Shown: positions 1-11,913, numbered from the stretch's first letter. The stretch: DNA of 64,000 nucleotides from Alnus glutinosa (GCF_958979055.1 NC_084892.1:22284001-22348000); one strand, 5' to 3'. Numbers and translations: made by a program. The notes: generated by a model not told the origin, from the letters alone.

Positions 1-703
1 AGTCATGGACTTTCGGATTAGTACAAGCCCAAGGAAGAGATAACAGGACTCCCGGAAAGTTCTATCCCAAGAGATAGGACATTAAGCAGCTAAGACTGCA
101 GCACTTCTGGAAAGTCCTATCCTAAGAGTGAGACACTAAGTAGCTATTTCCGAGAATGCGTGACAGGAGGTAAATCCAAATTGGATCCCGAGAATGCAGA
201 CAATCCGGGACCAAGAGTCAACTCAGCCAGTCAAGGCACGGGACAAGCATGTCTCCGGAATACAAGTATCAGTCATTCCGGGAAATCCGAATTAGGACTC
301 TACTTCAAGTTGAATTGAAGTATGAATCATAATCTGAGTCCAAGTCTAATCCGATCAGGAGTCTTATTCCCGACAGAATTGGGATAGGACTCCTTGTCAA
401 AATTTGATCCAAAATCTTGAGGGATCAGATCCTACATCTACTAAGGGATCAAAGTCCAAGTAAAACACTAACAGCCTTCTTAGATCAAGGAATAGGAAAC
501 CTAATTCAGGTTAACTTCTATATCTTTGCCTATAAATAGGCTCATACCTCAAGTATAACGGAAACTGAATATTTTATGCATATAACAGATTTTTTTCTCA
601 AAAACTAATTTAGAGATCAGAACGATACCCTTAGAAGGGTCTTCTTGGGGAGCTTGAAGAACGTGCTGCTCACACTATCTCGGAAACTGTACCAACAATT
701 TAT
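1..703 (+). mobile_element. Truncated or solo LTR, left end outside window
   Basis: The stretch has the layout of a plant LTR read on the plus strand: a long C/G-containing leader, a TATA-like CCTATAAATAGG near 531-542, and an end near 703 with the typical CA dinucleotide (TACCAACA). An A-run follows at about 708. No primer-binding site or coding sequence follows, so this is a solo LTR or the 3' LTR of an element that begins outside the window. Its left edge and TSD cannot be seen. Confidence 0.45.
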
Positions 704-966
704 TTAAAAAAAAAAAAGTAGGGGTACTTTGTGAATTTTGACAAGATTTAACAGAAAATCTTAACGGAGTGGTGAAATTAAAAAAATAAAATAAAATAAA
801 ACATGGATACACTAAATTGATAGTTTTTTAAGTTTAGAGGGATAATTACAAAAGCGACGATAATTCAGGAGGATTAAGTGAAGTTTCCTTTTTTTTTAGT
901 ATCGATATATGATTTATAAAGTTGTTGGCACTATTTTACGATAAACATAGCTCTCCCCATGCTATC

Positions 967-1484
967 TGTGACATCCCACATCACCTGAGAATGGAGATGT
1001 GCTTATATGTATAAACGCACTCCTGGGAAGTATGGTTCGGAGGAGCCAAAAGCGGATAATATTGTGTCGTTGTGGATGGATCGTTACAAATGGTATCAGA
1101 GCCATTGCTCAAGCTGAGATGGGGGAAGCATGCACAAGCCTATAAGGGTCGTTAGCGGGCACTCGCTAAGACGCCAAGAATGGGGTAATCCCATGAGGGT
1201 TGCCAGCGGAAATGCTGGGTCCTAAGAGAGGGTGATTATGACGTCTCACATCGCCTGAGAATGAAAATATGCTTATATGTATAAACGCATCATTCTTGAC
1301 ATAACACGTTTTAAAGCCGTGATTGCCATAAACCCATTAGAACTCTGTAGCCATAAACCCATTAGAACTCTGTAGTTAAGCATGCTTCTGTGAGAGTAGT
1401 ATTAGGATGGATGACCTCCTGGAAAGTCTAGTACGGAAAAGCCAAAAACAAACAATATTGTGTCATTCTGAGTGGGTCACTACA
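967..1484 (+). mobile_element. Cassandra-type TRIM carrying a 5S rRNA-derived promoter
   Basis: Two LTRs flank about 148 bases of non-coding internal DNA. The whole is bounded by a perfect 5-bp TSD, CTATC, at 962-966 and 1485-1489. The 5' LTR is 967-1088 and the 3' LTR is 1237-1484. A primer-binding site for initiator tRNA-Met, TGGTATCAGAGCC, lies at 1091-1103, and a purine-rich tract precedes the 3' LTR. The 3' LTR holds a 5S rRNA-like block, including AGTTAAGC and AGGATGGATGACCTCCTGG. That block defines the Cassandra family of terminal-repeat retrotransposons in miniature. The 5' LTR lacks most of the 5S block: it jumps from 'aaacgcac' straight to 'tcctggga'. The element encodes nothing and must be moved by proteins in trans. 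Confidence 0.88.
1314..1431 (+). other. 5S rRNA-derived segment inside Cassandra 3' LTR (not a 5S gene)
   Basis: This part of the 3' LTR resembles plant 5S rRNA, from the ATCAGAACTC-like region through box A (AGTTAAGCATGC, near 1375) to the internal control region (GTAGTATTAGGATGGATGACC). A 25-base stretch, GCCATAAACCCATTAGAACTCTGTA, is present twice in tandem at about 1325-1375. The duplication and the substitutions make a functional 5S rRNA impossible. A weak RNA polymerase III promoter may remain. Confidence 0.75.
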
Positions 1485-1581
1485 CTATCACTTATTAAAT
1501 GTTGTTTTGTATTCCGTATAAACTTTTGCAAACGACGACAAAATAGTATTTCTTCTATCTTTAAGCAGCTTCAAAGAATTT

Positions 1582-2296
1582 TGAGAAATGCTAAACGTGA
1601 GCCTTTTGTCCGTCTCATGTCCGTCTCTTTCCAGCGTGGCACTGACAAAATTATTAAAAAAATGAAATAATTTGGAAAACACTCGAATACTGAATATTCA
1701 TTGCACCATTGCAAATTTTCTCCCCTCTCTCTTTCTCTCAAATCTCCCTCCCCATTTTCTGGCAATCTCCATCTTTTTCGGCTGATTTCCAGCAGAGGCG
1801 TGCCCCCATTTTCTGGCCGATTTTGGGGTTCTGCTGGAGATCGGGTTCGACAGAGAGCGGCGTCGCCGTCAGATCTAGGCGGTCGGTCTGTGCTGGGTTC
1901 GAGAGATCGAGAGAGATGGGCGGGTGGGTCGTAGAGAAACCCAGTCGATCTGGGCGGCGTCGGTCGGTCGGGGTTCTGTTGGGTTCGAGAGAGAGAGAGC
2001 TGGGACGGCCGGTCGAGCTGGACGTTGGATCTACTGGTTTCGAGGTACTCCAAGGGAGAGAGAGCATCGTCGGCGTCGGCAAGGGCGTCGGATTTCCGGT
2101 CGGTGGGGGAGACGATGGTGGAGAGGGGAGGATTTGGTCGGTGGGGGAGGGGACAGTGGAGAGGGGGAGAAAAATGAACCTGCGTTTTCAAGCTTTCTTG
2201 TTTTAAAAAAAAAAAAAAAAAAAAAACGAAAAACATTTACACGTGAAAAAAAGACGGAAGAGAGACGGCCAAAAGGCGCATGTGTAGAAGCTCTCA
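1582..2296. mobile_element. Mutator-like non-autonomous element with GC-rich insert (Pack-MULE candidate)
   Basis: Long imperfect terminal inverted repeats bracket about 715 bases. The left end reads TGAGAAATGCTAAACGTGAG then CCTTTTGTCCGTCTC. The reverse complement of the right end reads TGAGAGCTTCTACACATGCG then CCTTTTGGCCGTCTC. The arms stay similar for about 60 bases. Between them lies a GC-rich block (about 1700-2200), rich in CpG and GAGA, in sharp contrast to the AT-rich surroundings. That is the pattern of a MULE carrying captured gene DNA. Open frames on both strands there are low-complexity (RERER, SLSLS) and match nothing I recognise. No convincing 9-bp TSD was found, so the exact ends may be off by a few bases. 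Confidence 0.65.
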
Positions 2297-2299
2297 TTA

Positions 2300-3740
2300 G
2301 AGAATAGATAACTTTGCTAATCAACCTTTGGTTTGCCTTTTGTTTTTCAAACACGATAGCTTAGGGGGTCAAGAGTTGTTGGTGGAGGGAAATTGGAAAA
2401 TGGAAATTGGAAATAGTGCATAAGCATGATTTCTAATGTTTTGGAAAATGTGATAATGCTTCTTCTGCATCTGATATCATTCCTGGTTTATGGTAATATA
2501 TATGCTTTTTACAGCACAATGGGGTTGACAGTATACATCACTTCTTTTGTATTTGAAGTGAAAAAATAATAATAAAAAGTGATCGATGTGATCTAAAGTA
2601 AAAAGAATTTATATGAAAAAATAAAAAAAAAAAAAAAAAAAAGTACTATAATAGGTTTTTTTTATATAAATAGTAAAAAAAATTTGTTAATGTGATATAA
2701 AAAGAGAAAAAAATTAAAATGTTTTAAAGTTAATGTTTTTTTAGGAGAAGTAAAAATAAAAAAAAAAGGGTAAGAGAGGGGGGTTGCCAAATTTTGCATT
2801 GCGAGAATGTTTCATGTGTAACTTAATAATTGTAGTGTTTTTATGTATTGACAGTAAACATGATTTACGTAAATATGTAATATGGATGTTTTATTGCGTT
2901 GACAGTAAACATGATTTATGTAAACCTAAAACAACCATCTATACAAAGATACCCAATATACTTGGTGGTTATTATTAACGATTTTAATATAAATTGGTTA
3001 TGAATACCAAAAACAATCATCAAAAAGTATCCTATTAAGTAAGTGAATGTTTTTGACGATTTGGTTACCTAGATTGATAATTGTCAACTAAGGAAATGTT
3101 GACCTTATTATAAGATAGTGGACATGGGTTTTTGAAATTTAACTCGAACTAGAAGTCTTATGAAATTATTCATAGATGAACGGTTTCTAGTAGCATATAT
3201 TCAAAACTCACATATAATTAGTGCAATGGAGAATACCAAAGAATCTATACTCTATATTCTGTGGCTAAGATGGCTCGTGTAGTTTTTTTTATTTTTGTTT
3301 CCATTGGGTGTTTTCTCATGGGAGTTAATTAGCCGTTTGAGTTTCGTTATAGGGGTAAATATTTTTCACTTTAGTGGAGCAAATTTGCAGTGCAATCTGA
3401 ACAAATCATAGGAGATAATGGCTAGCCTATTACGACTGTCCTGAAGGATATAGTCCTAATCACTTTACCCTAAATGAATTCAAAAGTTGGTTATCTCATA
3501 TGTTGCTACTAGATGCTAGAGATTCCTTAAATGCTTTAAAGTTGCAATAGGATTTGCTTAGTGAAATCTAAGGTCATCTTGTGAGTTTGGCTGAATTGTG
3601 GTGATTTATTGAGATAGAAAAGATAGTCTTGATAGAGTAGCTAACTTTGTGGTGATTTATTGAGATATAAAAGCATTTTACGAATGAACGTAGAATCTTT
3701 TGATTTGTTATAGTGGACGCCAGAGCCGGCTTGAGCCTTA
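2300..3740. other. AT-rich intergenic DNA, nothing recognised
   Basis: Poly-A and poly-T tracts and AT-rich sequence. No supported gene, RNA gene or bounded transposon was seen. A short direct repeat (TTGACAGTAAACATGATTTA) occurs near 2848 and 2899. Confidence 0.6.
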
Positions 3741-3749
3741 GGTGGATTA

Positions 3750-4339
3750 GGCGGCAGCCTAAGGCCCCCAATTTAATAAAGCCCACAATTAAGAAATATT
3801 AATTGAAAATTATTTTTTTAAAAAAAAATAAATAAGGCCTTAATTACCATCAATATTCTTTAATTAAGGCCTCAAATTATGGTAAAAATATAATTAAGAA
3901 ATGCATTAATATCATACAGGTGACCCCAATTTAATAAGGCCCCCAATTACGAAATATTAATGGAAATTTATTTCAAAAAAAAAAAATTAAGGCATTAATT
4001 ACCATCAATATTATTTAATTAAGGCCACACATTATGGTAAAAATATATTAAGAAATGCATTAATATCATTGCATGAGATATACGGTTTTTTTTTTTTTTT
4101 TTTTTTTTTTTTCTTTTTTCTCTCTTACATGTGTTACTTCAGTACACACACAACGTTCAAAAATAGTGTATTTATGATTGAGTCCAAGGTTTAAAATAGA
4201 ATGAAAAAAAAAAATGCTAAGAAGATGAAAAGTCTCTAAATATTTTATTTAATTACCGTCAAGATTATTTAATTAAAGTCCCAAATTATGGTAAAAAATA
4301 ATAATGAAGAAATACATTAATATCATTGCATGAGATATG

Positions 4340-4377
<38 letters not shown>

Positions 4378-4770
4378 ACATGTATTGCTTCAGTACACAT
4401 ACAACGTTCAAAAATAGTGCATTTATAATCGAGTCCAACATTCAAAATAGAATTTTTTATTTTTTATTATTATTTAAAAAGAAAAAAAGAAAAAAAGAAA
4501 AAAGCTAAGAAGATGGAAAGTCTCTAAATATTTTATTTAGATTTCGTTAATTTTTTTAATTAAGACTCCAAATTATGGTAAAAAATTATTTAAGAAAAGC
4601 ATTAATATCATTGCATGAGATATGAGTTTTTTCTTTTTTCTCTTTCTTACATATGTTGCATCAATACATACACAACGTTCAAAAATAGTGCATTTATGAT
4701 TGAGTCCAACGTTCAAAATAAAGTAAGAAAAAAAATAAATATTAAGAAAATGAAAAGTCTTTAAATATTT
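3750..4770. repeat. Degenerate tandem repeat array, about 250-290 bp period
   Basis: Two motifs alternate. Motif P (AAATTATGGTAAAAA, then TTAAGAAATGCATTAATATCAT) occurs near 3873, 4030, 4277 and 4570. Motif Q (CAACGTTCAAAAATAGTG, then TTTATGATTGAGTCCAA) occurs near 4151, 4401 and 4673. The P-Q pair is present three times, with one extra P at the left. A CT microsatellite (4342-4376) and a long T tract (4086-4112) lie at equivalent places between P and Q, so the copies differ mainly in simple-sequence length. No coding potential. Confidence 0.7.
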
Positions 4771-6606
4771 TATTCAATTACAAATTCTACTCTTTATAAG
4801 ATTACAAGACAACAATGAATTATTAGGCGACACGTTACCATACAAGAAACTGTACCAGCAGTGCTTATGTAGCACATAGAGTTGATTGACACAAATATAT
4901 GTTGTCTTAGCTATGGCTAAAATGATGTCTATCTTTTTGTTAAGATTGTGCATGGATAGCCCATTATCCATGTAGCCTGTAATTAGTCATATGCGAGACA
5001 TTAATTTGGCACATGAGGTATCAGCAAATAAAGGACTTGGGTTATGCACTTGGATTTGTTTTAAGACTAAGATATGTATGGTATACTAAGTTTAGACATA
5101 CGCTCTTTTGGAAAAAGAACTCAACCATAATATGTATTTCATACTACATGTGCTTGTTTGATCGGCAATGAAAGTGAGTGAATGGATCCTTGCTTCCTCA
5201 CAATGTAAGGCCTATACGTCACTGTTAATGACCTTATTTATGTCTTTTAAAACCTTTGAATATGCCACGAGATTGAGGTTTAAGTGCATTCTACTTTAGC
5301 ATGTTGCATATGACCATGTATGATGTGCTCTAAAGGAACATTACTAGAAAAACAATTGGATTGAAGCTATCTGGCATAAAGGCGAAGGGAAGACTATTTC
5401 GTAACATATATGTATTGTGTTTGTACTCACTGTCATCAAGATGTATTGTTTCTTGGATGTTGTGGCATAACTGTGGTACATCATGTATTTGGATGTTAAG
5501 TATTACTATGAGATATTTGATTCGAGAGGGATTAGAGATGCTTAGTTTGATGTAACCAAACGAGAGATACCAAATCTATGTTTTCGCTTTATCTTTTTGT
5601 TTTTTTATCTAACTTTAAAAAGTGGATTACACAAAATACGTTCTAAAAAGTGAAATCGTCATTGTCATTGTAATTGTAATCTAGCCTTGAAGTCCATAGA
5701 AATTGTCTAATAATATTTTTCCTTTTCCAACATGATAAAATGTCCTAGTCATTGTGGAGAGCCAAAGAATTAGCCCCTCATGAGCCGTGCACGTCCGTCC
5801 AATCCAGGTGGAGGGGTTTCAAACAGAAAACTCCATCACAACCCAATCTTGGTTAACTGGCCTGAACCAAGAGATGGTACAAAAGAAAATCTCCGCCATC
5901 TATTTCTGATCTAATGTGAAATGAACGGTGGGTTACGTTTCCAAATCCCAAATAAAACGTCCTATAGAAGACAATCGACAATGACCTGCCCACGCACCTT
6001 TCACATTAGCGATAACAACTTTTGTTTAACACATAATTAAACCAATCTTTCTGAAAACAAGAAAAATTAAGATTCATACTTTAAATAAAGCCTACAAATC
6101 TAAGAGGGTTGGTCATCTCATAATAAAAGATATTATTATAATATCTTTCTGCTAAATGATATAAAAAAAGTTGGTCAGAGTACCCTGTTCCATCGAACGA
6201 TGCTTTTGTATTAACCAAAATCGAAAATCCCATTACCCCAAACAAGTCCGTAAAAGCAAAAGCAGATAACACCCAGAACAGTTCCCAGATTTGCAGTTCC
6301 AGCAAGTACCACAATCTGACAATCTGATGTAAATGGCTCAACAAAGGAGGTAATAAAAACAGCTGCCCATGAGCATCGGATGAACACAACTATTCATTGC
6401 TTCAGCTTTCAGTGTACGACCAACTTACCCTTTTTATATATTACTATCAACTACCAAAGAAAGAGTGCCATACAGATTCTCTCGTACAGCGCAACATGTA
6501 ATTGTATATAAGAAAAAGAAAAAGAAAAAATAGGCAATATAATTCAATTACCCAAATAAAGAAAAAACAGAGTAAATGAGATAAAAATTAGTAATTAATT
6601 AATTAA
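4771..6606. other. Intergenic region and 3' flank of the 6607-7599 gene
   Basis: AT-rich DNA with no supported coding exon; short open frames here have no family character. The part nearest 6606 probably holds the 3' UTR of the minus-strand gene that ends at 6607. Confidence 0.5.
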
Positions 6607-7599
6607 TCACAAAACATGGGGTGAGTGTGAATGAGCGAGTCCCAACCTGCTCTGTTTCCAGAAATTCATATCTGCGTAGAGCTTCTCTGCGGTTCTTGCT
6701 GGTTCTGATTTACAGCGTGTGAGTATCAGAGGCTGTACAGAGTCTACTGCTTCCCCTGCTTTCGATTGTTCAAGATGTTCGGATTTCAGGAATCTTTCTG
6801 TAATTGAACCGTCAAATTCTTTCAAAAAGTCCAACTTGCCCTCCTTCTCAGGGTCACCTTTTCTTGATTCTTGATCCAAATTTGACTCTCTACCCGATGT
6901 CCGTTTCTCAGTCTCCGTGTGCTCCTCTCTGTTTTCCTGCTCTGCTCTCTGTTCTGCTAGTTCTTCCGTCGTGAGCGGGGAACCCCAGAATCTACTGGCT
7001 AAAGATGAAGATCTGTAAGGAGCAGATCTACACCTAGTCAACGACAAAGCGTTCTTTGGTGGTGAAGAAGAATTACACACAAAGACCTTCGCTGCTTCTA
7101 TCTCACCTTCTTCCTCCTCTTCGTCATCATGCCCTGACAATTCACTATTATTCCCAAACTTCTGCTCCCCCTTCGATGAATCTTCTCGAATTTTGGCTTT
7201 CCATCCAAAACCCACTTGGAAGAACAACGCCCACTTGCGCCAAGCGGGTCGGCACGACTTGGGCTTGACCTTCCAGGCGACATGGCGGCAGAAAAGAGCA
7301 TTTCGGAGCCATTTGCACCAGCGTTTTTTCGGGGCTCCGGCCCGACGAGACCGACCGGGTCCTGCGGTGGCCGCTTGTTTGGAGGAGCGCCTGACGCGGA
7401 CTTGGCCCATGCATGTGACTTTCGGAGAAGACGGTTCTTGGGTTTCAATGGCGGCGTTCTTTTTCCGAACAAACATTGGGCTTGAACGTGACCTGCCTCT
7501 GCTTCTGCTCCCCACATTGCTCCTCAGAAACCTCATCAAAGGCGGCGGGTACTTGTCGGTCCGACCCGGACTCGATATGGGTTTCGTGGACAGCTTCAT
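6607..7599 (-). CDS. Basic plant protein of the 'protamine P1 family' type, function unknown
   Basis: An uninterrupted 330-residue frame. I chose the Met at 7599 over one 20 codons upstream because the upstream stretch is low-complexity RERERE from a GA-rich 5' UTR, while the sequence after the second Met (MKLSTKPISSPGR...) is typical of the family. The N-terminal third is rich in Arg, Lys and Ser, followed by a Trp/Cys/Lys block (KKRWCKWLRNALFC near residues 90-105, then WRKWALFFQVGF). An acidic run DDEEEEEGE follows. Two copies of a short motif, LTRCRSAPYRSSSLA and LTRCKSEP, end with a C-terminal FWKQSRLGLAHSHSP-like tail. The repeated 'TRC(R/K)S(A/E)P' motif is common in this plant family, whose function is not known. 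Single exon, good codon structure, probably expressed. I recall Arabidopsis relatives labelled protamine P1 family, but the label says little about its role. Confidence 0.8.
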   Translation of the reverse strand: MKLSTKPISSPGRTDKYPPPLMRFLRSNVGSRSRGRSRSSPMFVRKKNAAIETQEPSSPKVTCMGQVRVRRSSKQAATAGPGRSRRAGAPKKRWCKWLRNALFCRHVAWKVKPKSCRPAWRKWALFFQVGFGWKAKIREDSSKGEQKFGNNSELSGHDDEEEEEGEIEAAKVFVCNSSSPPKNALSLTRCRSAPYRSSSLASRFWGSPLTTEELAEQRAEQENREEHTETEKRTSGRESNLDQESRKGDPEKEGKLDFLKEFDGSITERFLKSEHLEQSKAGEAVDSVQPLILTRCKSEPARTAEKLYADMNFWKQSRLGLAHSHSPHVL

Positions 7600-7659
7600 T
7601 CTCACCCACCCTTCTCTCTCTCTCTCCCTCCTTCTCTCTGCGCTCTGAGATTGTATCAC

Positions 7660-9440
7660 AGCTGCTATTGTGCTCTTTCTTTTTGGAAGAGAGAAAGAAA
7701 GAAAGATATGATGGGTGTCGTTTCCTATGTTTACTGCCCTGCCTCTTCTATTTCATGTGTTATTTCATCTCCACTAATCGCACGGATGGGGGAAAGCAGA
7801 GTTAAAAATCTTTTTCTATTTTGTAGTTGTAGCCCTGTAGGGTTCAGTTTGGCAGGGTTCTCGGGCTCAGTTATCTTTTTTTTTTTTACAATTATTTATA
7901 CCAAAGTATTCATGTGCATGTGTACAGTAAATTTTGAAGCAATGATGACCGTTAGATCTTAGTCGAGAGTGGTTTCTTTGTCGGTTTTATTATGGTAGGA
8001 TGACTAACATTATCTTGGAAATTGAACAATAAAGCATTGGTTGTCTATTTCCCTTCTTCTTTTTTCTGGCCATAGAGTGGGGTTGTCCACTCAGTCACTC
8101 AAGAATGCATGATTGTAGATTTGGCTTTTATAATCAAGTATTATTTGTTCAAACTAAATGATTTCTTTTAGTTTGCTTAGTAAAAAAAATTAAATGATTT
8201 CAATTTACCTTCGCTTTCTTCCGATCCACACGGACAGATTTTAAGAATCCCCCGTCTTAAATTATTATTTACTTTGATAATATTAAAATGAATCTTATTT
8301 TCGCACCTTTTATCATAAATTTCACACCCTTTTTTCATCCCAACACGTTTGTGACACAAAAGAGTGTAGAATGTAGAATCGAAGGTAAAAAGGCTTTCAA
8401 AATTTGTGTAATGAGTTCACATTATAGAAAAAGTATATATATCTTCTTCAAATTATTATTTAATTATCAATGTTATTTCTTAAACTATCAGTTATGTTAA
8501 TATCCTCCCTTAAACTATTAAAAATTATCAATGTCTCTTTTAAGACCAACGAAAAAATAAAAATGACCCTAATTTGTTTTGAATAAGATAAAAATATCCT
8601 TATGAATTCGAAAAATAAAAATAAAAAACTAAAAAAAAAAAAACAAATTAAAGAAAACAAAAACAAAATAAAGAAAAACGAAAAAATTAAAAATTAAAAA
8701 AAAACAAATGAAAAAAGTAAAACCAGTTTTTTTTTTTTGTATAACTTTTTGTGATTTTTTTTTTTTAATAATTTTTTTTCAATTTTAATAATTTTATGAA
8801 CAGTATTTTTGTCATTAGATAGAATATTAACATTTTTTAATACTTTAAAAATAAACATTAACATAATTGATAATTTGAAAGGAATATAAATAATTAAATA
8901 ATAATTTAAAAAGAATTTATATACTTTTCCCTCGCATGATCTACGAAAATCGATATTTACGTATCAGAAAGTAATGGGGAATGGTATTTCAACAGTAGTT
9001 TCTTTTCTTTTTCTTTTTGTCTTTTTTTTTTCTTTTTTCTTCATTTTTTTTTCTATTTTATATTCCTACCCTTATGTGTGTAGGCATTAAAAACCACAGT
9101 TAGGGGATTACCTTCCATTGAAAACCACAGCTGCCGTAACTGCGAAGTAAAAGTCGGTGGTTAAGTCAAAAAACAGAATGGTTGGGTCAGAGTGATGGTG
9201 GGGAGGACGGGGGGCCTAGACATAGCTAACCCTTACCGGCCTTCTTTAAAGTATCAGCACAGATTCGAAGTGTCCAAACTGCTATTCTTTTTTTCCCAAG
9301 TAAACCCTACCGGGCTGCATTTGTGAAAGGTTTTGGATAGTGCTCTCTTCTTCGAACGGATGTTTACACTGCCTATCCGTTTGTCCGAACATTTGATCGA
9401 ACACATCGGCTTCATCGGTGAGTATTTTCATAGTTGTGAA
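7660..9440. other. Promoter side of the 6607-7599 gene and AT-rich intergenic DNA
   Basis: The first bases hold a CT/GA-rich 5' UTR-like stretch (7600-7720). The rest is AT-rich with long A and T tracts (8560-9060). No gene or bounded element was recognised. Confidence 0.5.
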
Positions 9441-9447
9441 TAAGAAG

Positions 9448-10340
9448 TTGTGTTCTCATGACACAAACATTCAACTATCACGTTGACAGGGATAAATGGA
9501 ACACTTTCATTCAATAATAATAAGTTAAACTATCTTTCATATTACAAACGTCTCCTATTTATAATAAAGCTTGAATGGTTACAAAAGAAATAAAATTTTA
9601 AATCTTCTAAGATTGGAAATAAAAACAAATAAGCATATTATGGAATTACTTGACGCCAAAGAATATTTCCAAAATAATTAGAATATTCTTAGAGTCAAAG
9701 AATTACCATGTTAGGGAAATACGATACTAATTATAATATTGCTTGATGACAAAGTAAATATAATTAAATACGGGATTCCTTAAAAAGGGGAATCAAGAGA
9801 TTTGTCAATAATCTCTTATTTCCTTCTTGGTCTTTTCTCTTGATGGCAGTTGACTACTTAGAAGATCTTTCGCAACATTAATATAGGAATCTTTATTATT
9901 CGGCAATCTTCTTAATTAAGATATTCGGGATATTTTGCTCATCTCACCCTTGACATACTATTTCCATCTCGGAATATTCTAATCGTCTCGACCTCGAAAG
10001 GATATTTCTATCTCGACCTCGACATATCTCGGCCTCAAAACCTTTGAGTCAACTCGGGAAATTCCATGTCTCAATCTCGGCAACTTTAAGTCGACTCGGG
10101 AAATCTGGACCTCGACAACTTTAAGTCGACTCAGCCTCAAAATGCTCTTTCAGTCTCGGCCTCGACATCTTTTTCCTTTTGTACTTCCAGTGTCGACAAA
10201 TAGCTTTCCTCATGTCTACTCGGTGCCAACGACACAATTGTCCGTAAATAAGCCCATTTGGCCATAATTCTGATGTCACGTCGGACCCTCTCAGTAATAA
10301 GGGCATTTCGCGAACAAGATAAAAATCTTGTCCTACATCA
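9448..10340 (-). mobile_element. Probable LTR fragment, minus orientation, ends unproven
   Basis: Read on the minus strand, this begins TGATGTAGGACAAG, a familiar plant LTR start. It contains a TATA-like TTATAAATAGG (revcomp of about 9558-9568) and runs to about 9448. The 'tcgggaaatt' and 'ctcgacctcg' motifs resemble those in the LTR at the left edge of the window. I found no TSD, so the boundaries are guesses. It is cut off on the right by the solo LTR that begins at 10350. Confidence 0.35.
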
Positions 10341-10349
10341 AAGACCCAC

Positions 10350-11913
10350 TGATAAGCGTTGAATGTTACACATTCAAGCCCCTTAACTTATATATGTTAA
10401 TTCCTTAGCATTGTTATTTGTTTGATTTTGTGTTGTTTTAATGTTTTCAGGTTTTAAATAAAGACACAATTAATTCCATTAATTTTGGGCTTAAAGTACA
10501 CTTTGAGAAGACCTAGAAGATATGTTTAAGCTTAACCAATCATAATAGAATACCTATATGATGTGGTTAGGTTTAATCAAATCAAGTGAAGGATTAAATC
10601 GGAATTTCTCCATTAAGAGTCAAAATCGGATTGGATTCAAATTTGGATTCTGCATATGTCTCAGTGTTTGAATCATAACTTTTGCTTCAGATATCGGATT
10701 GTAATAAAATTAGTGGCGTTGGAAAGCTAATAAAAATTTCAACAAATATGTCAGAAATAGCTTTTCCTAAATTCGGACGTTTACTATATCAAAATCGCCT
10801 CGCAATAAAGGACCACAATTCTGGCCGAATTTGGAATCCTTTTCCTACTTGGATTGAAGTTTCAATCTCCTACTTGGACAAGAAGACTCAAGAGACGATT
10901 TTTCTGGAATGGCAAGAGCTTCTAGGCCTTAAAAACATTGAGAAAAGACACTGCTACCTAGAGAAAAATTCAGAGAAAAACTTCTTGAAGGCTTGAAGAG
11001 TTGAAGAGAAGTAATCATGGCAAGAGGCCATTGCAGCAACATCATGAGCGGCTAAAAACCTTTGTAGGGTGTTGATGTAGTCCTATCCAAGCACAATGGT
11101 TTGATTGTATTTTAATTTATAGAATTTTAGTTTATGCATGTTGGTTGTATAATTATGAGAATTGCTACAATTTGATATTGTTCTTCATCTTTTAATGCAA
11201 TTGTTCTTCAATTCATAATCAATATTGGTAGAATTCTTCTCTTGTCTTAGAAAGCTTTTTACCTTTATTGAACTCAAATCATTCTTATTTTCTGTGATTA
11301 TGAGAATGATGATTATACAACGGGTTTAATTGACATATGATCAAGAGGATTAGATAGGCTATGCCTAGGGAAGACGAATCGTACTACACCCTAGTTTAGT
11401 GTAATTTAGGTAGACGATTCATGCCAACCGAAGATGGGTTATACTTTTTCATTGATTGTATGTATCCTATTAAAGAAGTAGCTAATCCATGCCTAGGGAA
11501 GACGGGTCGTACCGCATCTTAGTGGTTAGGTGGACGGTCCGTGCCAACCGAAGATGGATTATACTTATGCTTTAATATGGTAATTTCTTGTTTATTTATA
11601 GCATGCATAGAATGAATTTCTCTAATTAAATATGATTAACCATTGATGTGCGGATAGCGGTGAAGTCAATACTCTACTCTTTTTCTCTCTCTTATATTTC
11701 AATTCTCTTTTACGTTTATTTTTATGCACTTTAGTTAATTACAAATTCAACAATCTTTTCATTAGTTATTTTTAATCTTCATAAACTTGATAGCAATACC
11801 CCTGCAGTCCTTGAGGTTCGACACCCTCTCTATAGCCTTATCCTACAAGGATTCGTTCTATTGCGAGTGGTTATTTATTATTGATATATTTTGGTAAACA
11901 AAAGACCACATCA
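10350..11913 (+). mobile_element. Solo LTR, 1564 bp, with perfect 5-bp TSD
   Basis: The sequence starts TGATAAGCG and ends GACCACATCA, giving TG...CA ends. It is flanked by CCCAC at 10345-10349 and again at 11914-11918. The left part (CCCCTTAACTTATATATG, a GTTTTCAGG intron-like end) and the right part (CCTGCAGTCCTTGAGGTTCG) are typical of long LTRs of plant Ty3/gypsy elements. No second LTR or internal domain is nearby, so the element was reduced to one LTR by recombination. The open frame at 10682-10996 is not a gene. Confidence 0.8.

Noticed and set aside
1314..1431. A functional 5S rRNA gene
   Set aside because: The 5S-like block is internally duplicated, substituted, and lies inside an LTR with a matching TSD. 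It is the Cassandra signature, not an rRNA gene.
1571..2354. Overlapping open frames of 107-221 codons on both strands
   Set aside because: Low-complexity GA/CT-rich frames (RERE, SLSL, FFFFFF) inside a Mutator-like element, with no intron structure or recognisable domain.
7056..7805. Plus-strand frames opposite the 6607-7599 gene
   Set aside because: Shadow frames caused by the GC-rich, Arg-rich minus-strand gene. They have no family character.
10682..10996. A 104-codon frame
   Set aside because: Lies within the solo LTR bounded by CCCAC, and long plant LTRs often hold chance frames.
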